DNA of 41,602 bases. Source: Pseudomonadota bacterium. Lineage in GTDB: Bacteria > Pseudomonadota > Gammaproteobacteria > Steroidobacterales > SZUA-146. Below the pieces are notes generated by a model. The model saw only the letters and a program-made list of their open reading frames with translations, was not told where the DNA came from and ran no database searches. The stretch spans positions 1-41,602 of the forward strand of contig JBCCHD010000034.1 of assembly GCA_039028935.1 (NCBI GenBank), in the 5' to 3' direction. Shown here piece after piece: positions 1 through 9,266 of the stretch. Both the position numbers and the translations under genes were made by a program. Position 1 is the first letter of the stretch. Each line of letters opens with the position of its first letter.

Positions 1-296
1 CGCTGACCCTAATGAAGCCTAGTGTCCAAGTCCTCGCGAATTGTTACCCGTCCACTCGAAGGCTCTGTTAGGTCGCACTCCGAAGTTGCTCCCATTGCGG
101 AGCATAAAATGCCGACACAAGTTCGCTGATTGAATCAAGCGTTCACCTATTACCTAAAACAGATATTGGCTTGCTGAGCAACGCGCTCTTGGACATGTCC
201 TGAGCGGGTGAACGATGAATTTCATCGCGCGTCTTTGTCATTTCGGCGTTGTTCGCGTCGTTTTGTATTCAGCCGAATCGAACGGTTCGAAAAAAT
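1..296. other. left-edge intergenic stretch, no gene seen
   Basis: I find no convincing coding frame here on either strand. It lies downstream of the minus-strand tRNA. The only structure noted is a 13-bp near-palindrome at 278-290 (6-bp arms around one base), next to the A/T-rich run that follows the tRNA CCA end. It has no proper hairpin loop, so I do not call it a terminator. Confidence 0.5.
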
Positions 297-373
<77 letters not shown>

Positions 374-414
374 TTTGTGCGGACGGCAAGTATAGCGGGC
401 GCGCGCGAAAACCG

Positions 415-1281
415 CTATGCGTCTTGTGGCTTGGGCATGCGCGCCACCGCGGCCGGCAGCAACGTGTTGGCATCGTCAGCAAATTTAAGGGTGGCCAGGT
501 CATCGGCCCGCGTCATGCCCTGGTTGATGATCACGACCGGCAGGCCGCGCTGGTGGAAGTCACGGGCAATGCGAAACCCAGAGAAGACAATCAATGATGA
601 CCCGATCACGAGCAGGCGGCGGGTGGCGGCCTGCGCCGCCTGCGTGTTGCGCACCGTGTCGGCGGGGATGGTCTCGCCAAAGAACACCACGTCGGGTTTG
701 AGCCGGCCGCCGCATCGTTCGCACCATGGAGGGTTGAATCCAGCATAGGCATCATCGCGCAGTTCGACGTCACCATCGGGTTTGCGGTTGGCCAGGTTGT
801 AGGCGCGACGCGCCTCGTGTTGCGCCAACCACTGCTGATTGTTGTCGCGGATAACCGCTTGTAGCGTATCGCGATCATGGCGATTGCCGCAGGATTGGCA
901 CGATACGGTGCCCAGGCGTCCGTGTAAGTTGATTAGGCGCTGGGAGCCGGCGCGTTCGTGAAGGCCGTCGACATTCTGTGTAATCAGTGTGTGCAATCGT
1001 GCGCGGGCCTCGAGTTCGGCGAGCGCTTGGTGGGCTGCGTTGGGGTCGGCGCTGCCCATCGTGCGCCAACCAACCGAGCTACGCGCCCAGTATCGGCGGT
1101 AGATAAAGTCGCTGTCCATGAATTCACGATATTGCACTGGCTTAGCGTGCTTCCAGTTGCCGTCGGCATCGCGGTATTCGGGTATGCCGGACGCGGTGCT
1201 GATGCCCGCGCCTGTCAGCACCAGCAGCGGGGTAGGATCGCTCAAAAAGTCGGCGAGCGTTTGGGCATGTTGCGACGTCAT
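415..1281 (-). CDS. SIR2-family NAD-dependent protein deacylase (class II, SIRT4-like)
   Basis: Sirtuins remove acyl groups from lysines using NAD+, giving nicotinamide and O-acyl-ADP-ribose. The protein shows GAGIS followed by SGIPEYR (NAD binding), TQNVDGLH and the catalytic HG. It also has two Cys-x2-Cys pairs for structural zinc, separated by a long insertion that ends in PDGDVEL, then KPDVVFFGE and a GSSL segment. The long inter-cysteine insertion and PDGD are typical of class II (SIRT4-like) sirtuins rather than E. coli CobB. I start it at the ATG at 1281, giving 288 aa with about 23 residues before GAGIS. An in-frame ATG at 1338 would add 19 residues. Neither start has a clear Shine-Dalgarno, so this choice is weak. 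It is convergent to nothing nearby and divergent from malic enzyme. Its targets cannot be read from the sequence. Confidence 0.93.
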   Translation of the reverse strand: MTSQHAQTLADFLSDPTPLLVLTGAGISTASGIPEYRDADGNWKHAKPVQYREFMDSDFIYRRYWARSSVGWRTMGSADPNAAHQALAELEARARLHTLITQNVDGLHERAGSQRLINLHGRLGTVSCQSCGNRHDRDTLQAVIRDNNQQWLAQHEARRAYNLANRKPDGDVELRDDAYAGFNPPWCERCGGRLKPDVVFFGETIPADTVRNTQAAQAATRRLLVIGSSLIVFSGFRIARDFHQRGLPVVIINQGMTRADDLATLKFADDANTLLPAAVARMPKPQDA

Positions 1282-1584
1282 GATGCGGCCGATGATCGCG
1301 AGTGGCGGTGAAGCGCCCGGTCTTGAGAGAGCGGCCATCCGCGTGACGAGAGATGCTGCGCATCGAATGATAATTGAGAAATAAAGCGACTCATCTCGTC
1401 GAAAGTGTAAAAGAGAATCGTGGCGACTGAAAGCGAGCGTGCGACAGGCCCTTAGGTGGATTGTCGAAGGATGGCGATTATCGAGCGCTTGTTGCGTGAG
1501 GGGAAACGGTTATCCCTTGATGTCTGAACGTCAGACTCGTAGAGTCTCACTTCTCTTTAAGCGGCCATGTTTTCAGGAGCCCGC
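1282..1584. other. divergent intergenic region between sirtuin and malic enzyme
   Basis: This 303-bp stretch should hold the promoters of both neighbouring genes. I find no convincing -35/-10 pair. The right half carries two overlapping inverted repeats at 1522-1547, listed separately, and the Shine-Dalgarno of malic enzyme. No additional gene is apparent. Confidence 0.5.
1522..1547. promoter_or_regulatory. two overlapping inverted repeats upstream of malic enzyme
   Basis: The first repeat, at 1522-1536, is GTCTGA-ACG-TCAGAC. The second, at 1533-1547, is AGACTC-GTA-GAGTCT. Both have perfect 6-bp arms and a 3-nt centre. They share AGAC, and their centres are 11 bp apart, about one helical turn. 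They lie 38-63 bp before the malic enzyme ATG. They may be a double operator, or mutually exclusive RNA hairpins in the leader. Confidence 0.5.
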
Positions 1585-3288
1585 ATGAGCGAGCCGGTCA
1601 AGTTTTCATCCGATATGACACCCATTCGCGTGACCAAGCGCGGATACGAGGTTATTCGCGATCCATTGCTGAATAAAGGCACCGGCTTTAGCGGGAAAGA
1701 GCGCAAGGCGCTCGGGCTGGAGGGCTTGTTGCCGTTTGAGATTCACGATCAGGACACGCAGCGCGAGCGCATATATCGACGCCTGTCGCAATTGCCCAAC
1801 GACCTGGCCAAGTACGAATCGATTACCGCGCTGCAGGACCGCAACGAGCATCTCTTTTATACGGTGCTGTGCGCCTATCTCGAAGAGCTACTGCCGATTA
1901 TTTATACGCCCACTGTCGGACAAGCCACGAAGCGGTATAGCCACGTGTTTCGCCGAGCGCGTGGCGTTTGGATTACACCAAAACACCGTGGCCGCATTAG
2001 AGAGGTGTTGAAAAATGCCACCCATGGTCGCCAGGTAAAACTCATGGTGGTCACGGATAACGAGTCCATATTGGGTATTGGCGACCAAGGTGCCGGCGGC
2101 ATGGCGATTTCTGTGGGCAAGCTGGCGCTCTATTGCGCAGCGGCGGGCATACACCCTTCAACGACTCTGCCTGTGAGTCTGGATGTGGGCACCGAAAACG
2201 CTTCCTTGCTCGATGATCCGCTCTATCTTGGGTGGCGTCACCGGCGGCTGCGCGGCGAGGAATACGAGTCGCTCGTTGAGGAGTTTGTCGACGCGGTGAA
2301 CGAGGTCTTTCCCAATGTCATGCTGCAGTGGGAGGATTTTCGCAAAGACAACGCGCTGGCTATTCTCGATCGTTACACCCACCGCATCGCGTCCTTTAAT
2401 GATGATATTCAAGGCACAGGCGCTGTGGCGCTCGCCGGTATCCAATCGGCGCTGCGTGTGAGTGGGCAATCGCTCGCAGCGCAACGCATCGTCATTTTGG
2501 GCGCTGGCGCAGCGGGATTGGGCATCGCACGTCAAATCAAAAATGGCCTGGCGAAGGCGGGACTCGACGCCGACGCGCAGTCCGCTGCCGTGGCGGTGCT
2601 CGACAGTCGTGGGTTGATTGTGAGTGACGCGCCGCTTCGTGATGAATACAAAAAGGAAATGGCCTGGTCCGAAGAGATCGCCGCACGCTACGGCCTTTCG
2701 GACCCATCCAATCGCGATCTATTGAGCGTCGTTCAGAACTTCCGGCCGACCGTTCTCATTGGCTCATCTGGTCAGTCCGGTGCTTTTACGCAGGACGTGA
2801 TCACCACCATGGCGAGCCACACGGAGCGCCCGGTGATTTTGCCGTTTTCGAACCCCAATGATCTGTCGGAAGCCCGGCCGCGTGACGTGTACGATTGGAC
2901 CGATGGTCGAGCGCTGGTGGCCACCGGAAGCCCGTTTGCCGACGTGACGTTTAATGACCGAACGTACAAAGTTGGACAGGGTAACAATGCGTTTATTTTT
3001 CCCGGTGTCGGGCTCGGCGCGCTGCTGTGCGGCGCGACGTCGATAACCGATGAGATGATCTCAGCGGCGGCCGATGCCTTAGCGCAGGCGCTGACCGATG
3101 ACGAACTCGACCAAGGGCTCTTGTTTCCGCGAGTTGAGCGACTTCGAGCGGTGAGCCATCAGGTTGCTTGTGCCGTGATTCGCGAGGCCGTTGAACAAAA
3201 CGTGGGTGCGCAGCCAGGCGACAATATCGAGGCATTTGTCGAAGCGGCGATGTGGAAACCGCTCTACCGCGAATACGTTGCCGAGTAG
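1585..3288 (+). CDS. maeA: NAD-dependent malic enzyme (oxaloacetate-decarboxylating)
   Basis: It oxidatively decarboxylates malate to pyruvate and CO2 with reduction of NAD(P)+, feeding pyruvate from the TCA cycle. The 567-aa length fits the large, eukaryote-like malic enzyme group of E. coli MaeA (565 aa). Visible motifs are YTPTVGQA (substrate region), the VTDNESILGIGDQG block, DVGTEN, QWEDF, the metal-binding FNDDIQGTGAV and a Rossmann motif GAGAAGLGIA. The start is the ATG at 1585, because AGGAG at 1575-1579 stands five bases upstream. An ATG at 1567 in the same frame would lie before this ribosome-binding site. The large group usually prefers NAD, but cofactor choice cannot be settled by eye. 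Two overlapping palindromes just upstream suggest specific regulation. The HAD gene follows 39 bp later. Confidence 0.96.
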   Translation: MSEPVKFSSDMTPIRVTKRGYEVIRDPLLNKGTGFSGKERKALGLEGLLPFEIHDQDTQRERIYRRLSQLPNDLAKYESITALQDRNEHLFYTVLCAYLEELLPIIYTPTVGQATKRYSHVFRRARGVWITPKHRGRIREVLKNATHGRQVKLMVVTDNESILGIGDQGAGGMAISVGKLALYCAAAGIHPSTTLPVSLDVGTENASLLDDPLYLGWRHRRLRGEEYESLVEEFVDAVNEVFPNVMLQWEDFRKDNALAILDRYTHRIASFNDDIQGTGAVALAGIQSALRVSGQSLAAQRIVILGAGAAGLGIARQIKNGLAKAGLDADAQSAAVAVLDSRGLIVSDAPLRDEYKKEMAWSEEIAARYGLSDPSNRDLLSVVQNFRPTVLIGSSGQSGAFTQDVITTMASHTERPVILPFSNPNDLSEARPRDVYDWTDGRALVATGSPFADVTFNDRTYKVGQGNNAFIFPGVGLGALLCGATSITDEMISAAADALAQALTDDELDQGLLFPRVERLRAVSHQVACAVIREAVEQNVGAQPGDNIEAFVEAAMWKPLYREYVAE

Positions 3289-3327
3289 TCTTTCGATGCG
3301 TAAGCGTACAGCGATGCGGACCCTTCG

Positions 3328-4047
3328 ATGAGCAATCGAGTCGATCTGTCGAGGATCAAAGCGCTAAGTTTTGATTTGGACGACACGCTGTGGGCCATCA
3401 TGCCCATCATTCATCAAGCGGAGAAAGCGTCGCGCGATTGGTTGCTCGACCATTACCCCGACACCGCCTCCTTTTTTGCCACGCAAAGCGTACTCAGCTT
3501 GCGCGAAGCGGTGTTAGCCGACTATCCCGATCGTCATCATGATTTGAGCTTTTTGCGCAAGGAATGCATTGGTCGAGTGCTCGAGGACGCAGGCTACACG
3601 CGCGAGGGCGTAGACGGTGCATTCGAAGCGTTTTGCTACGCGCGCAACACGATCGAGCTATTTGATGATGTTGTGCCATTCTTCGACGAGTTTGCGTCGC
3701 GCTATGTGTTTCTTGCACTCACCAATGGCAATGCGAGCGTGGCGCGCACGCCGCTCAAAGACACCTTCGACACGTACCTCAACGCCATTAAGGTCGGCGC
3801 GGCTAAACCGGAGCCGATAATGTTTGAGACAGCGCTTGCGGCGCACACGCTCGCCCCCGATGAGATGCTTCATATTGGGGATGATCTGTATAGCGACGTG
3901 CAGGGGGCGGCCCAGCTCGCCATTCCGACTGTGTGGGTTAATCGCTTTGGCCGGCCATGGTTAGCGGAGTCGGATGTTCGGCCTGACTTTGTGATTAATT
4001 CGCTGACCCAGCTTGGCCATATTCTGGCCGCCACCGAACAGCGCTAG
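3328..4047 (+). CDS. HAD-superfamily hydrolase, YigB-like (subfamily IA phosphatase)
   Basis: This is a predicted cytosolic phosphatase of 239 aa. The nucleophile motif is FDLDDTL near residues 15-21, with D16 attacking phosphate and D18 as acid/base. It is followed by a helical cap, a motif II segment LALTNGN, a motif III lysine in GAAKPEP and motif IV IGDDLYSDVQGA. The layout matches YigB-type HAD-IA enzymes, and E. coli YigB dephosphorylates FMN. Substrate range in this family is broad, so FMN phosphatase is only a possibility. It lies 39 bp after malic enzyme and may be co-transcribed with it. A hairpin with A and T runs on its two sides follows immediately. Confidence 0.88.
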   Translation: MSNRVDLSRIKALSFDLDDTLWAIMPIIHQAEKASRDWLLDHYPDTASFFATQSVLSLREAVLADYPDRHHDLSFLRKECIGRVLEDAGYTREGVDGAFEAFCYARNTIELFDDVVPFFDEFASRYVFLALTNGNASVARTPLKDTFDTYLNAIKVGAAKPEPIMFETALAAHTLAPDEMLHIGDDLYSDVQGAAQLAIPTVWVNRFGRPWLAESDVRPDFVINSLTQLGHILAATEQR

Positions 4048-4055
4048 CGTCGAGC

Positions 4056-4087
4056 AAAAAAAACGGAAGCCGAAGCCTCCGTTTTTT
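4056..4087. terminator. bidirectional rho-independent terminator between HAD gene and rpoD
   Basis: A run of eight A is followed by CGGA, a short internal stretch, then TCCG and six T. ACGGA pairs with TCCGT around a GAAGC-containing loop, and the A run can pair with the T run. On either strand the stem is followed by a U tract, so it can stop the HAD transcript from the left and the rpoD transcript from the right. Confidence 0.8.
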
Positions 4088-4163
4088 GTCTGGGTCGCCG
4101 CCGGGAGCCGCCGATAGATTGGCTCGCCGTGGGCGTGCAGTCAGTTTCCTTCGCGGGCTGCCA

Positions 4164-5975
4164 TCAATCCTCAAGCAAGAAACTGCGAAGCTGATCCGAA
4201 CGACTTGGGTGGCGTAGTTTGCGCAGCGCTTTTGCTTCAATCTGACGAATACGTTCCCGTGTCACATCGAACTGCTTGCCCACTTCTTCAAGTGTGTGGT
4301 CGGTATTCATGTCGATGCCGAAGCGCATGCGCAGCACTTTGGCCTCGCGCGGGGTAAGACCGGCGAGCACGTCGTGCGTGGTTTCTTTGAGCCCTTCGGA
4401 CGTGGCCGACATAATGGGGCTGTCAGCGCCGGTGTCCTCAATGAAATCGCCGAGGTGCGAATCTTCGTCGTCGCCAATCGGTGTCTCCATCGAGATGGGC
4501 TCTTTGGCGATCTTGAGTACCTTGCGCACCTTGTCTTCCGGCATTTCCATGCGCTCTGATAGCTCTTCGGGTGTGGGCTCGCGGCCCATTTCTTGGAGCA
4601 TTTGTCGCGAGATGCGGTTGAGCTTATTGATCGTTTCGATCATGTGCACCGGAATGCGGATCGTGCGGGCCTGGTCGGCGATCGAGCGCGTGATGGCTTG
4701 TCGGATCCACCACGTTGCGTACGTGGAGAACTTATAGCCTCGACGATATTCGAATTTATCGACCGCTTTCATCAAGCCGATGTTGCCTTCCTGAATGAGA
4801 TCCAGAAACTGCAAACCGCGGTTGGTGTACTTTTTCGCAATCGAAATCACCAGACGTAAGTTCGCCTCCACCATTTCCTTCTTGGCGCGACGGGCTTTGG
4901 CCTTACCAATCGACATTTGTCGGTTGATCTCTTTGATCTCGTTGATCGACATGCGCGACACTTCCTGAATCAGCACCAGCTTACGCTGTGCTCGCAGGAT
5001 GTCGGTTTTGAGCTTGGACAAAATCGACGAGTGCTTACGCTTCGCGCGAATGTGTTTGTCGATCCACTCAAGGTTGGTTTCGTTCGCCGGGAAGCTGCTG
5101 ATGAAATCACGGCGCGGCATGCCGGCCTGCTGTACGCAGTAGCGCATGACCTGACGCTCATGGGTGCGAATCTCGTCGATCGCGTAACGCACTTTCTCAG
5201 CCAGCGCATCCGAACATTTCGGCGCCAGTTTCAGGTGCATGAGCTCGTCGACTACCTGATCACGTAGTTTTTCGGTTTTGGGGTCTGAGCCTTCGCCATT
5301 TTCGATGTTGGTCAGAATCTTGTTGTGCAGCCGCTTGATTTTTCCAAAGCGGCGCTTGACCTCGGCCGGATCGGGGCCGGTATCGGGCTCATCGTCATCA
5401 TCGTTTTGCACGCCGCCGGGTGGAATCGGCTCATCAGGTGCGTGCGGATCCAAAAAGCCCGTCATGATGTCGGCCAGTCGACCTTCGCCATCCACGGTTT
5501 CTTGATAGGCGTTGAGTAGGAAATCGATGCTGGATGGAAAACGACCCATCGCGCGACGCACCTGATTGAGGCCGTCCTCTATCCGCTTTGCGATCTCGAT
5601 TTCGCCTTCGCGTGTGAGCAGCTCCACGGTGCCCATTTCGCGCATGTACATGCGAACTGGATCCGTCGTACGACCAAACTCGCTATCGGCCGTTGCGAGC
5701 GCGGCTGCGGCTTCCACAGCGGCATCGTCGTCGGTGTTGACGGCGGTGTCAGACAGCACGATGGAGTCGGCGTCGGGGGCTTTTTCGTAAACGGTAATGC
5801 CCATGTCATTAATCATGTTTACGATTTCTTCAATCTGCTCCGGGTCGACTATGTCGTTGGGGAGGTGATCGTTGATCTGCCCGTAGGTCAGGTACCCTTG
5901 CTCCTTGCCGTTGGCAATGAGCTGTTTGATTTGCGACTGTTTGTCAGTCGTCACATTAGTTTGTTCTGGTTGCAT
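4164..5975 (-). CDS. rpoD: RNA polymerase primary sigma factor RpoD (sigma-70)
   Basis: This is the housekeeping sigma factor that directs RNA polymerase to -35/-10 promoters. At 603 aa it is close to E. coli RpoD (613). In order it has region 1.1 (about 1-80, beginning with the [20 protein letters not shown] stretch), region 1.2 ([11 protein letters not shown], about 104-114) and the acidic non-conserved region. Region 2 follows with [18 protein letters not shown] and the [12 protein letters not shown] helix that melts the -10 element. Region 3 comes next, then region 4 with [20 protein letters not shown] for -35 recognition. It follows dnaG with a 102-bp gap. That gap is A/T-rich around 6036-6081 and holds a weak promoter-like pair on the minus strand (TTGTAG, 18 bp, TATATC), so rpoD may have its own start in addition to read-through from dnaG. 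Confidence 0.99.
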   Translation of the reverse strand: MQPEQTNVTTDKQSQIKQLIANGKEQGYLTYGQINDHLPNDIVDPEQIEEIVNMINDMGITVYEKAPDADSIVLSDTAVNTDDDAAVEAAAALATADSEFGRTTDPVRMYMREMGTVELLTREGEIEIAKRIEDGLNQVRRAMGRFPSSIDFLLNAYQETVDGEGRLADIMTGFLDPHAPDEPIPPGGVQNDDDDEPDTGPDPAEVKRRFGKIKRLHNKILTNIENGEGSDPKTEKLRDQVVDELMHLKLAPKCSDALAEKVRYAIDEIRTHERQVMRYCVQQAGMPRRDFISSFPANETNLEWIDKHIRAKRKHSSILSKLKTDILRAQRKLVLIQEVSRMSINEIKEINRQMSIGKAKARRAKKEMVEANLRLVISIAKKYTNRGLQFLDLIQEGNIGLMKAVDKFEYRRGYKFSTYATWWIRQAITRSIADQARTIRIPVHMIETINKLNRISRQMLQEMGREPTPEELSERMEMPEDKVRKVLKIAKEPISMETPIGDDEDSHLGDFIEDTGADSPIMSATSEGLKETTHDVLAGLTPREAKVLRMRFGIDMNTDHTLEEVGKQFDVTRERIRQIEAKALRKLRHPSRSDQLRSFLLED

Positions 5976-6077
5976 GGAGTGTGCTCTACCTCAATCTGCC
6001 ATGGGCCGTAGCCGTGCTTCAGCCAAGCCGGCCATGATATAGGAACAGCTTATAAATGGCTACAAAATAAGCATTTT

Positions 6078-7844
6078 TCAAGCCCGGGCTAAAAACCGGT
6101 TTAGCTGTGTAAGCTCCTGATTTTGTTCACTAGTTATTGAGCCGGTGTACAACAGCTGTTGCAATTCGTCACGTCGAATTTCGGCTTCGTAGGTTTGCAC
6201 GAGTCGGTCAAAAGTTTCTGCAATTTCTATGCCAGTCTCTTCTGTTGCCTCCAGTTCTGAGCGCTTCGACGCGATTCGCATCAGGTACTCATAATGCTTG
6301 GACTCTCTGTCCCGCCATCGTTCCACGAGCATGGCCGAATTATGAATGTCGGACTCCTGAAGTTCCTCGAGTACCTCGATCAGTAAGGGAATACCGGGTA
6401 TGGGTAGATCCTCGAGTTTGGACGGCCATTCTAAGCGGGCGGCAATCTGCGGGAAGTGCACGATTCGTTCGATCGCGGCGTGCACCCACTTGCGGTAGCC
6501 GCTCAGCTTGCCCGGCGCCTCGGGTTTGGGCGGCGTGGGACGCCTGGCCGAGGAGGGCGATGCCGCCTGTTGTGGAATATGTTGTGTGAGGGTACGAGCG
6601 GAGACGGACGCAGCGCGGGCCACGCTGTCGATGAGCATGTCCCGATAAATGCCGTTGGGCACCCGCTGGATGAGCGGTTTGGCCGCCTCAGCAAAGCGTG
6701 CGCGCCCGTCGAGATGGCTCATGTCGATGTCGGCGCTTAAATGGTTGATTAAAAACTCGGATAGTGGCGTAGCCTGATGCACGCGGCGTTCAAACGCCTC
6801 GCGGCCTTCCTCTTTGACCAGACTGTCCGGATCATGACCGTCGGGCAAAAACAAAAATGACAGCGTGCGACCGTCGCGCACTTCTGGCAAGCATGTCTCT
6901 AACGCGCGCCATGCCGCCTTGCGGCCCGCATTGTCGCCATCAAAGCAAAACACCACTTCTTGTGAAATGCGAAACAGTTTCACCAGATGATCGCGCGTGC
7001 AGGCCGTGCCCAATGTCGCCACAACGTTGCCGATGCCGGCCTCGTGCAGCGCCACGACATCCATATACCCTTCCACCATGAGCACCGTGCTCAAATCAAA
7101 TCGTGCCTGGCGTGCTTCGTATAGACCGTAGAGTTCGCGTCCTTTTTGAAACACCGGCGTTTCGGGTGAGTTGAGGTATTTTGGATTCTCGTCTTCGATG
7201 ACCCGACCACCGAAGGCGATGGTGCGTCCGCGCGGATCTCGAATGGGAAACATGACGCGATTGCGGAAGCGATCGTAGTGGCCGCCGCTTTCCTCTCGCT
7301 CAATGATCAGCCCCGCGGTCTCCAGGTGCTGGTTGTCGATGTGGTCGAAGTGCCTGAGCAGTCCATCCCAGCCTTTTGGCGCAAAACCGACGGCAAAGCG
7401 CTTGGCGATTTTGCCGGATAAGCCACGACGTTTTAGATAGTCGATGGCGACGGGTGCGTCTCGCAGCTCACGCTGAAAAAAATCGCTGGCTTGGTCCATG
7501 AGGCCATACAGGTCAAATTCGGGCTGACTCGGGGCGCGACGCCCCTGCTCGCGGGGCACGTCCATGCCCAGTTGGCCGGCCAGGTCCTCGACGGCCTCGA
7601 CGAAACTCAGCTGCTCGTAGTCCATTAAGAAACCGAGCGCCGTGCCGTGTGCCCCGCAGCCGAAGCAGTGATAGAACTGCTTGTGAGGTACCACGTGAAA
7701 AGAAGGGGTTTTTTCGTCGTGAAACGGGCAGCACGCCTTAAATTCTCGCCCCGCTTTTTTGAGCGGCACGCGCTGGCCGATCACCTCGACAATGTCGACG
7801 CGGGCCATGAGGCCGTCGATAAAGTGTTGAGGAATTTTACCCAT
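6078..7844 (-). CDS. dnaG: DNA primase DnaG
   Basis: It makes RNA primers at the replication fork together with the DnaB helicase. At 588 aa it is close to the E. coli protein (581). The N-terminal CHC2 zinc finger has C39, H42, C60 and C63. The TOPRIM core is visible as VEGYMDVVALHEAG followed by FCFDGDNAGRKAAW, which supply the acidic metal ligands. The C-terminal third, after a proline-rich linker near residue 440, corresponds to the DnaB-interacting domain. The ATG at 7844 gives the expected MGKIPQHFID-type start. In many gammaproteobacteria dnaG directly follows rpsU and yqeY. Here those genes lie 16.4 kb away and an unrelated methyltransferase is divergent just upstream, so dnaG must be expressed from a promoter in 7845-7963. 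Confidence 0.99.
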   Translation of the reverse strand: MGKIPQHFIDGLMARVDIVEVIGQRVPLKKAGREFKACCPFHDEKTPSFHVVPHKQFYHCFGCGAHGTALGFLMDYEQLSFVEAVEDLAGQLGMDVPREQGRRAPSQPEFDLYGLMDQASDFFQRELRDAPVAIDYLKRRGLSGKIAKRFAVGFAPKGWDGLLRHFDHIDNQHLETAGLIIEREESGGHYDRFRNRVMFPIRDPRGRTIAFGGRVIEDENPKYLNSPETPVFQKGRELYGLYEARQARFDLSTVLMVEGYMDVVALHEAGIGNVVATLGTACTRDHLVKLFRISQEVVFCFDGDNAGRKAAWRALETCLPEVRDGRTLSFLFLPDGHDPDSLVKEEGREAFERRVHQATPLSEFLINHLSADIDMSHLDGRARFAEAAKPLIQRVPNGIYRDMLIDSVARAASVSARTLTQHIPQQAASPSSARRPTPPKPEAPGKLSGYRKWVHAAIERIVHFPQIAARLEWPSKLEDLPIPGIPLLIEVLEELQESDIHNSAMLVERWRDRESKHYEYLMRIASKRSELEATEETGIEIAETFDRLVQTYEAEIRRDELQQLLYTGSITSEQNQELTQLNRFLARA

Positions 7845-7881
7845 GGATTAGCGAGGACAGTGGCTGGAACACAGGCAGACT

Positions 7882-7893
7882 ATAAAACATTTG
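7882..7893 (-). promoter_or_regulatory. 12-bp match to the RpiR-region repeat, in the dnaG/methyltransferase divergent promoter
   Basis: The minus strand here reads CAAATGTTTTAT, identical to the core of the 17-bp repeat at 13554-13570. It lies about 40 bp before the dnaG start and about 70 bp before the methyltransferase start. It may be an extra operator, or a chance A/T-rich match, since TTTATAG nearby could simply be a -10 element. Low confidence. Confidence 0.2.
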
Positions 7894-7963
7894 ATCGGGT
7901 GGCGGTGACCGACGCGAGATTCCCTGATAGGGTGGTGCCCATTTTTGAGACGGAGTGCGACGC

Positions 7964-8614
7964 ATGAGAATGGTGATCCTATCGCTGCTGGCTTTGGCCG
8001 CTGCCGCGATCATCCGCAAGGGCTTGCGCTACAGTCACTTAAGTCCTCTGCTGCCACGCAAATACAACTTTGGCAAACGCGGAGTAACCCTGCGTGAAAC
8101 GCTGCGGCTCCTGACCGAGCGTCGCTGCAGTGTGCTGGTCGAAACCGGCGTTGCGCGCAACGGTCTGGAAAAAACCAAGGGTGACGGTGCCTCGACCATC
8201 GTTTTTGCGCTGTGGGCGAAAGCGCACGATGCGCGACTTCATACGGTGGATATTGACGGCGGCGCGATCGCCACCGCTAAGACCACGCTCGATAGCCTGC
8301 ATCTCACTGATTGTGTCAAGCTGCATACCTCTGACTCGGTCGCGTTTCTCGAAGCGTTCGATGAGCCGGTCGATTTTCTGTATCTCGACAGCTACGACTA
8401 CCACCGGCATGACACGTCGATTCAGCAGGCGAGCCAAGAGCACCACCTCAAAGAATTCAAAGCGATTGAATCCCGTCTTCACGACGGGTCCTTTGTGCTC
8501 ATTGACGACTGCGATCTACCCGCCGGCGGTAAGGGTAAGCTCGTGATCGACTACATGTTGGGACGCGGCTGGAAAATGCACTTGCTGAAGTATCAGGCGT
8601 TGCTCACGCGTTGA
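7964..8614 (+). CDS. membrane-anchored SAM-dependent methyltransferase-like protein
   Basis: This 216-aa protein has an N-terminal hydrophobic segment (about residues 4-17) with a positively charged flank, which looks like a signal anchor. A Rossmann-type methyltransferase core follows. LVETGVARNG (near residue 60) corresponds to the SAM-binding motif I, TVDID to the acidic residue that binds the SAM ribose, and FLYLDSYDYH to the motif near the active site. It ends with a VLIDDCDLP segment. This pattern is seen in Methyltransf_24-like proteins, but I cannot name the acceptor. I start at the ATG at 7964, because CGGAG at 7951-7955 stands eight bases upstream. A GTG at 7955 overlaps that site. 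It is divergent from dnaG and convergent, 17 bp apart, with the next gene. It belongs to the accessory block. Confidence 0.75.
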   Translation: MRMVILSLLALAAAAIIRKGLRYSHLSPLLPRKYNFGKRGVTLRETLRLLTERRCSVLVETGVARNGLEKTKGDGASTIVFALWAKAHDARLHTVDIDGGAIATAKTTLDSLHLTDCVKLHTSDSVAFLEAFDEPVDFLYLDSYDYHRHDTSIQQASQEHHLKEFKAIESRLHDGSFVLIDDCDLPAGGKGKLVIDYMLGRGWKMHLLKYQALLTR

Positions 8615-8631
8615 CGTGCGCAGCGATACGG

Positions 8632-9024
8632 TCAAAGCAAGCCGTTTTCCTCGAGCACTTTGCGTGCCACGCGAAAGCACTCCAGTGCGGCAGGTACACC
8701 CGCATAGATACCCACCACGTGGATGATCGCGCGAATCTGTTCGGGCGTGACGCCATTGGTCAGCGCGCCGCGACAGTGAATTTCCCACTCGTGCATTTTG
8801 CCTAGCGCGCCGATCATGGCGAGATTCATCATGGATCGGGTCTTCTCATCGATGGCGTCATCGCCCCATCCGAATCCCCAACACCAAGCGGTCATGGCTT
8901 CCTGAAAGGGTCGCGTAAAGTCGTCGGCCGCGGCGAGGTTGTTTTCCACATACTCCGCACCCAGTGTGGCTTTGCGTTTCGTGAGACCGGTGTCAAAAAG
9001 GGTGTCCAATGACTGCTTGCTCAT
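8632..9024 (-). CDS. carboxymuconolactone decarboxylase family protein
   Basis: This 130-aa protein is of the AhpD/CMD fold, the size of PcaC-type gamma-carboxymuconolactone decarboxylases. The family signature is clear in the C-terminal half: KTRSMMNLAMIGAL, then EWEIHCRGALTNGVTPEQI, then YAGVPAALE. There is a single Cys in HCRGA and no CxxC pair, so it is not an AhpD-type peroxidase partner. True decarboxylases act in protocatechuate breakdown, but no other pca gene is present. Many family members have unknown roles, so I give only the family. It is transcribed away from the S9 peptidase gene, with 242 bp between the two starts. Confidence 0.88.
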   Translation of the reverse strand: MSKQSLDTLFDTGLTKRKATLGAEYVENNLAAADDFTRPFQEAMTAWCWGFGWGDDAIDEKTRSMMNLAMIGALGKMHEWEIHCRGALTNGVTPEQIRAIIHVVGIYAGVPAALECFRVARKVLEENGLL

Positions 9025-9266
9025 AATGTGATCCTCAGTGTGCGTCTACGAAGAGTGGACGACACTATACGCGATTTGCAATGCGCGTCGACACACGGTC
9101 CAGCGCATAGCCACCATACCGATAGGCTCACTATCACAAGATATTTTGGCCGACATGAGTCCCGACGACCCAGCGCCTGGCTGTTGGGCGTCGCAGTGCA
9201 GCGTTTTGCGCTTGCCGTGTTGCTGCTAGACTCACGACAGAAAAATAATGGAGGGCAGAATAGAAC

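Noticed and set aside
278-290. Near-palindrome next to the tRNA CCA end as a terminator
   Set aside because: The arms are separated by one base, which cannot form an RNA loop, and the U-rich part precedes rather than follows it in the direction of transcription.
8632-9024. Naming the CMD-family gene pcaC
   Set aside because: Only family motifs are visible, and no protocatechuate pathway genes lie nearby.
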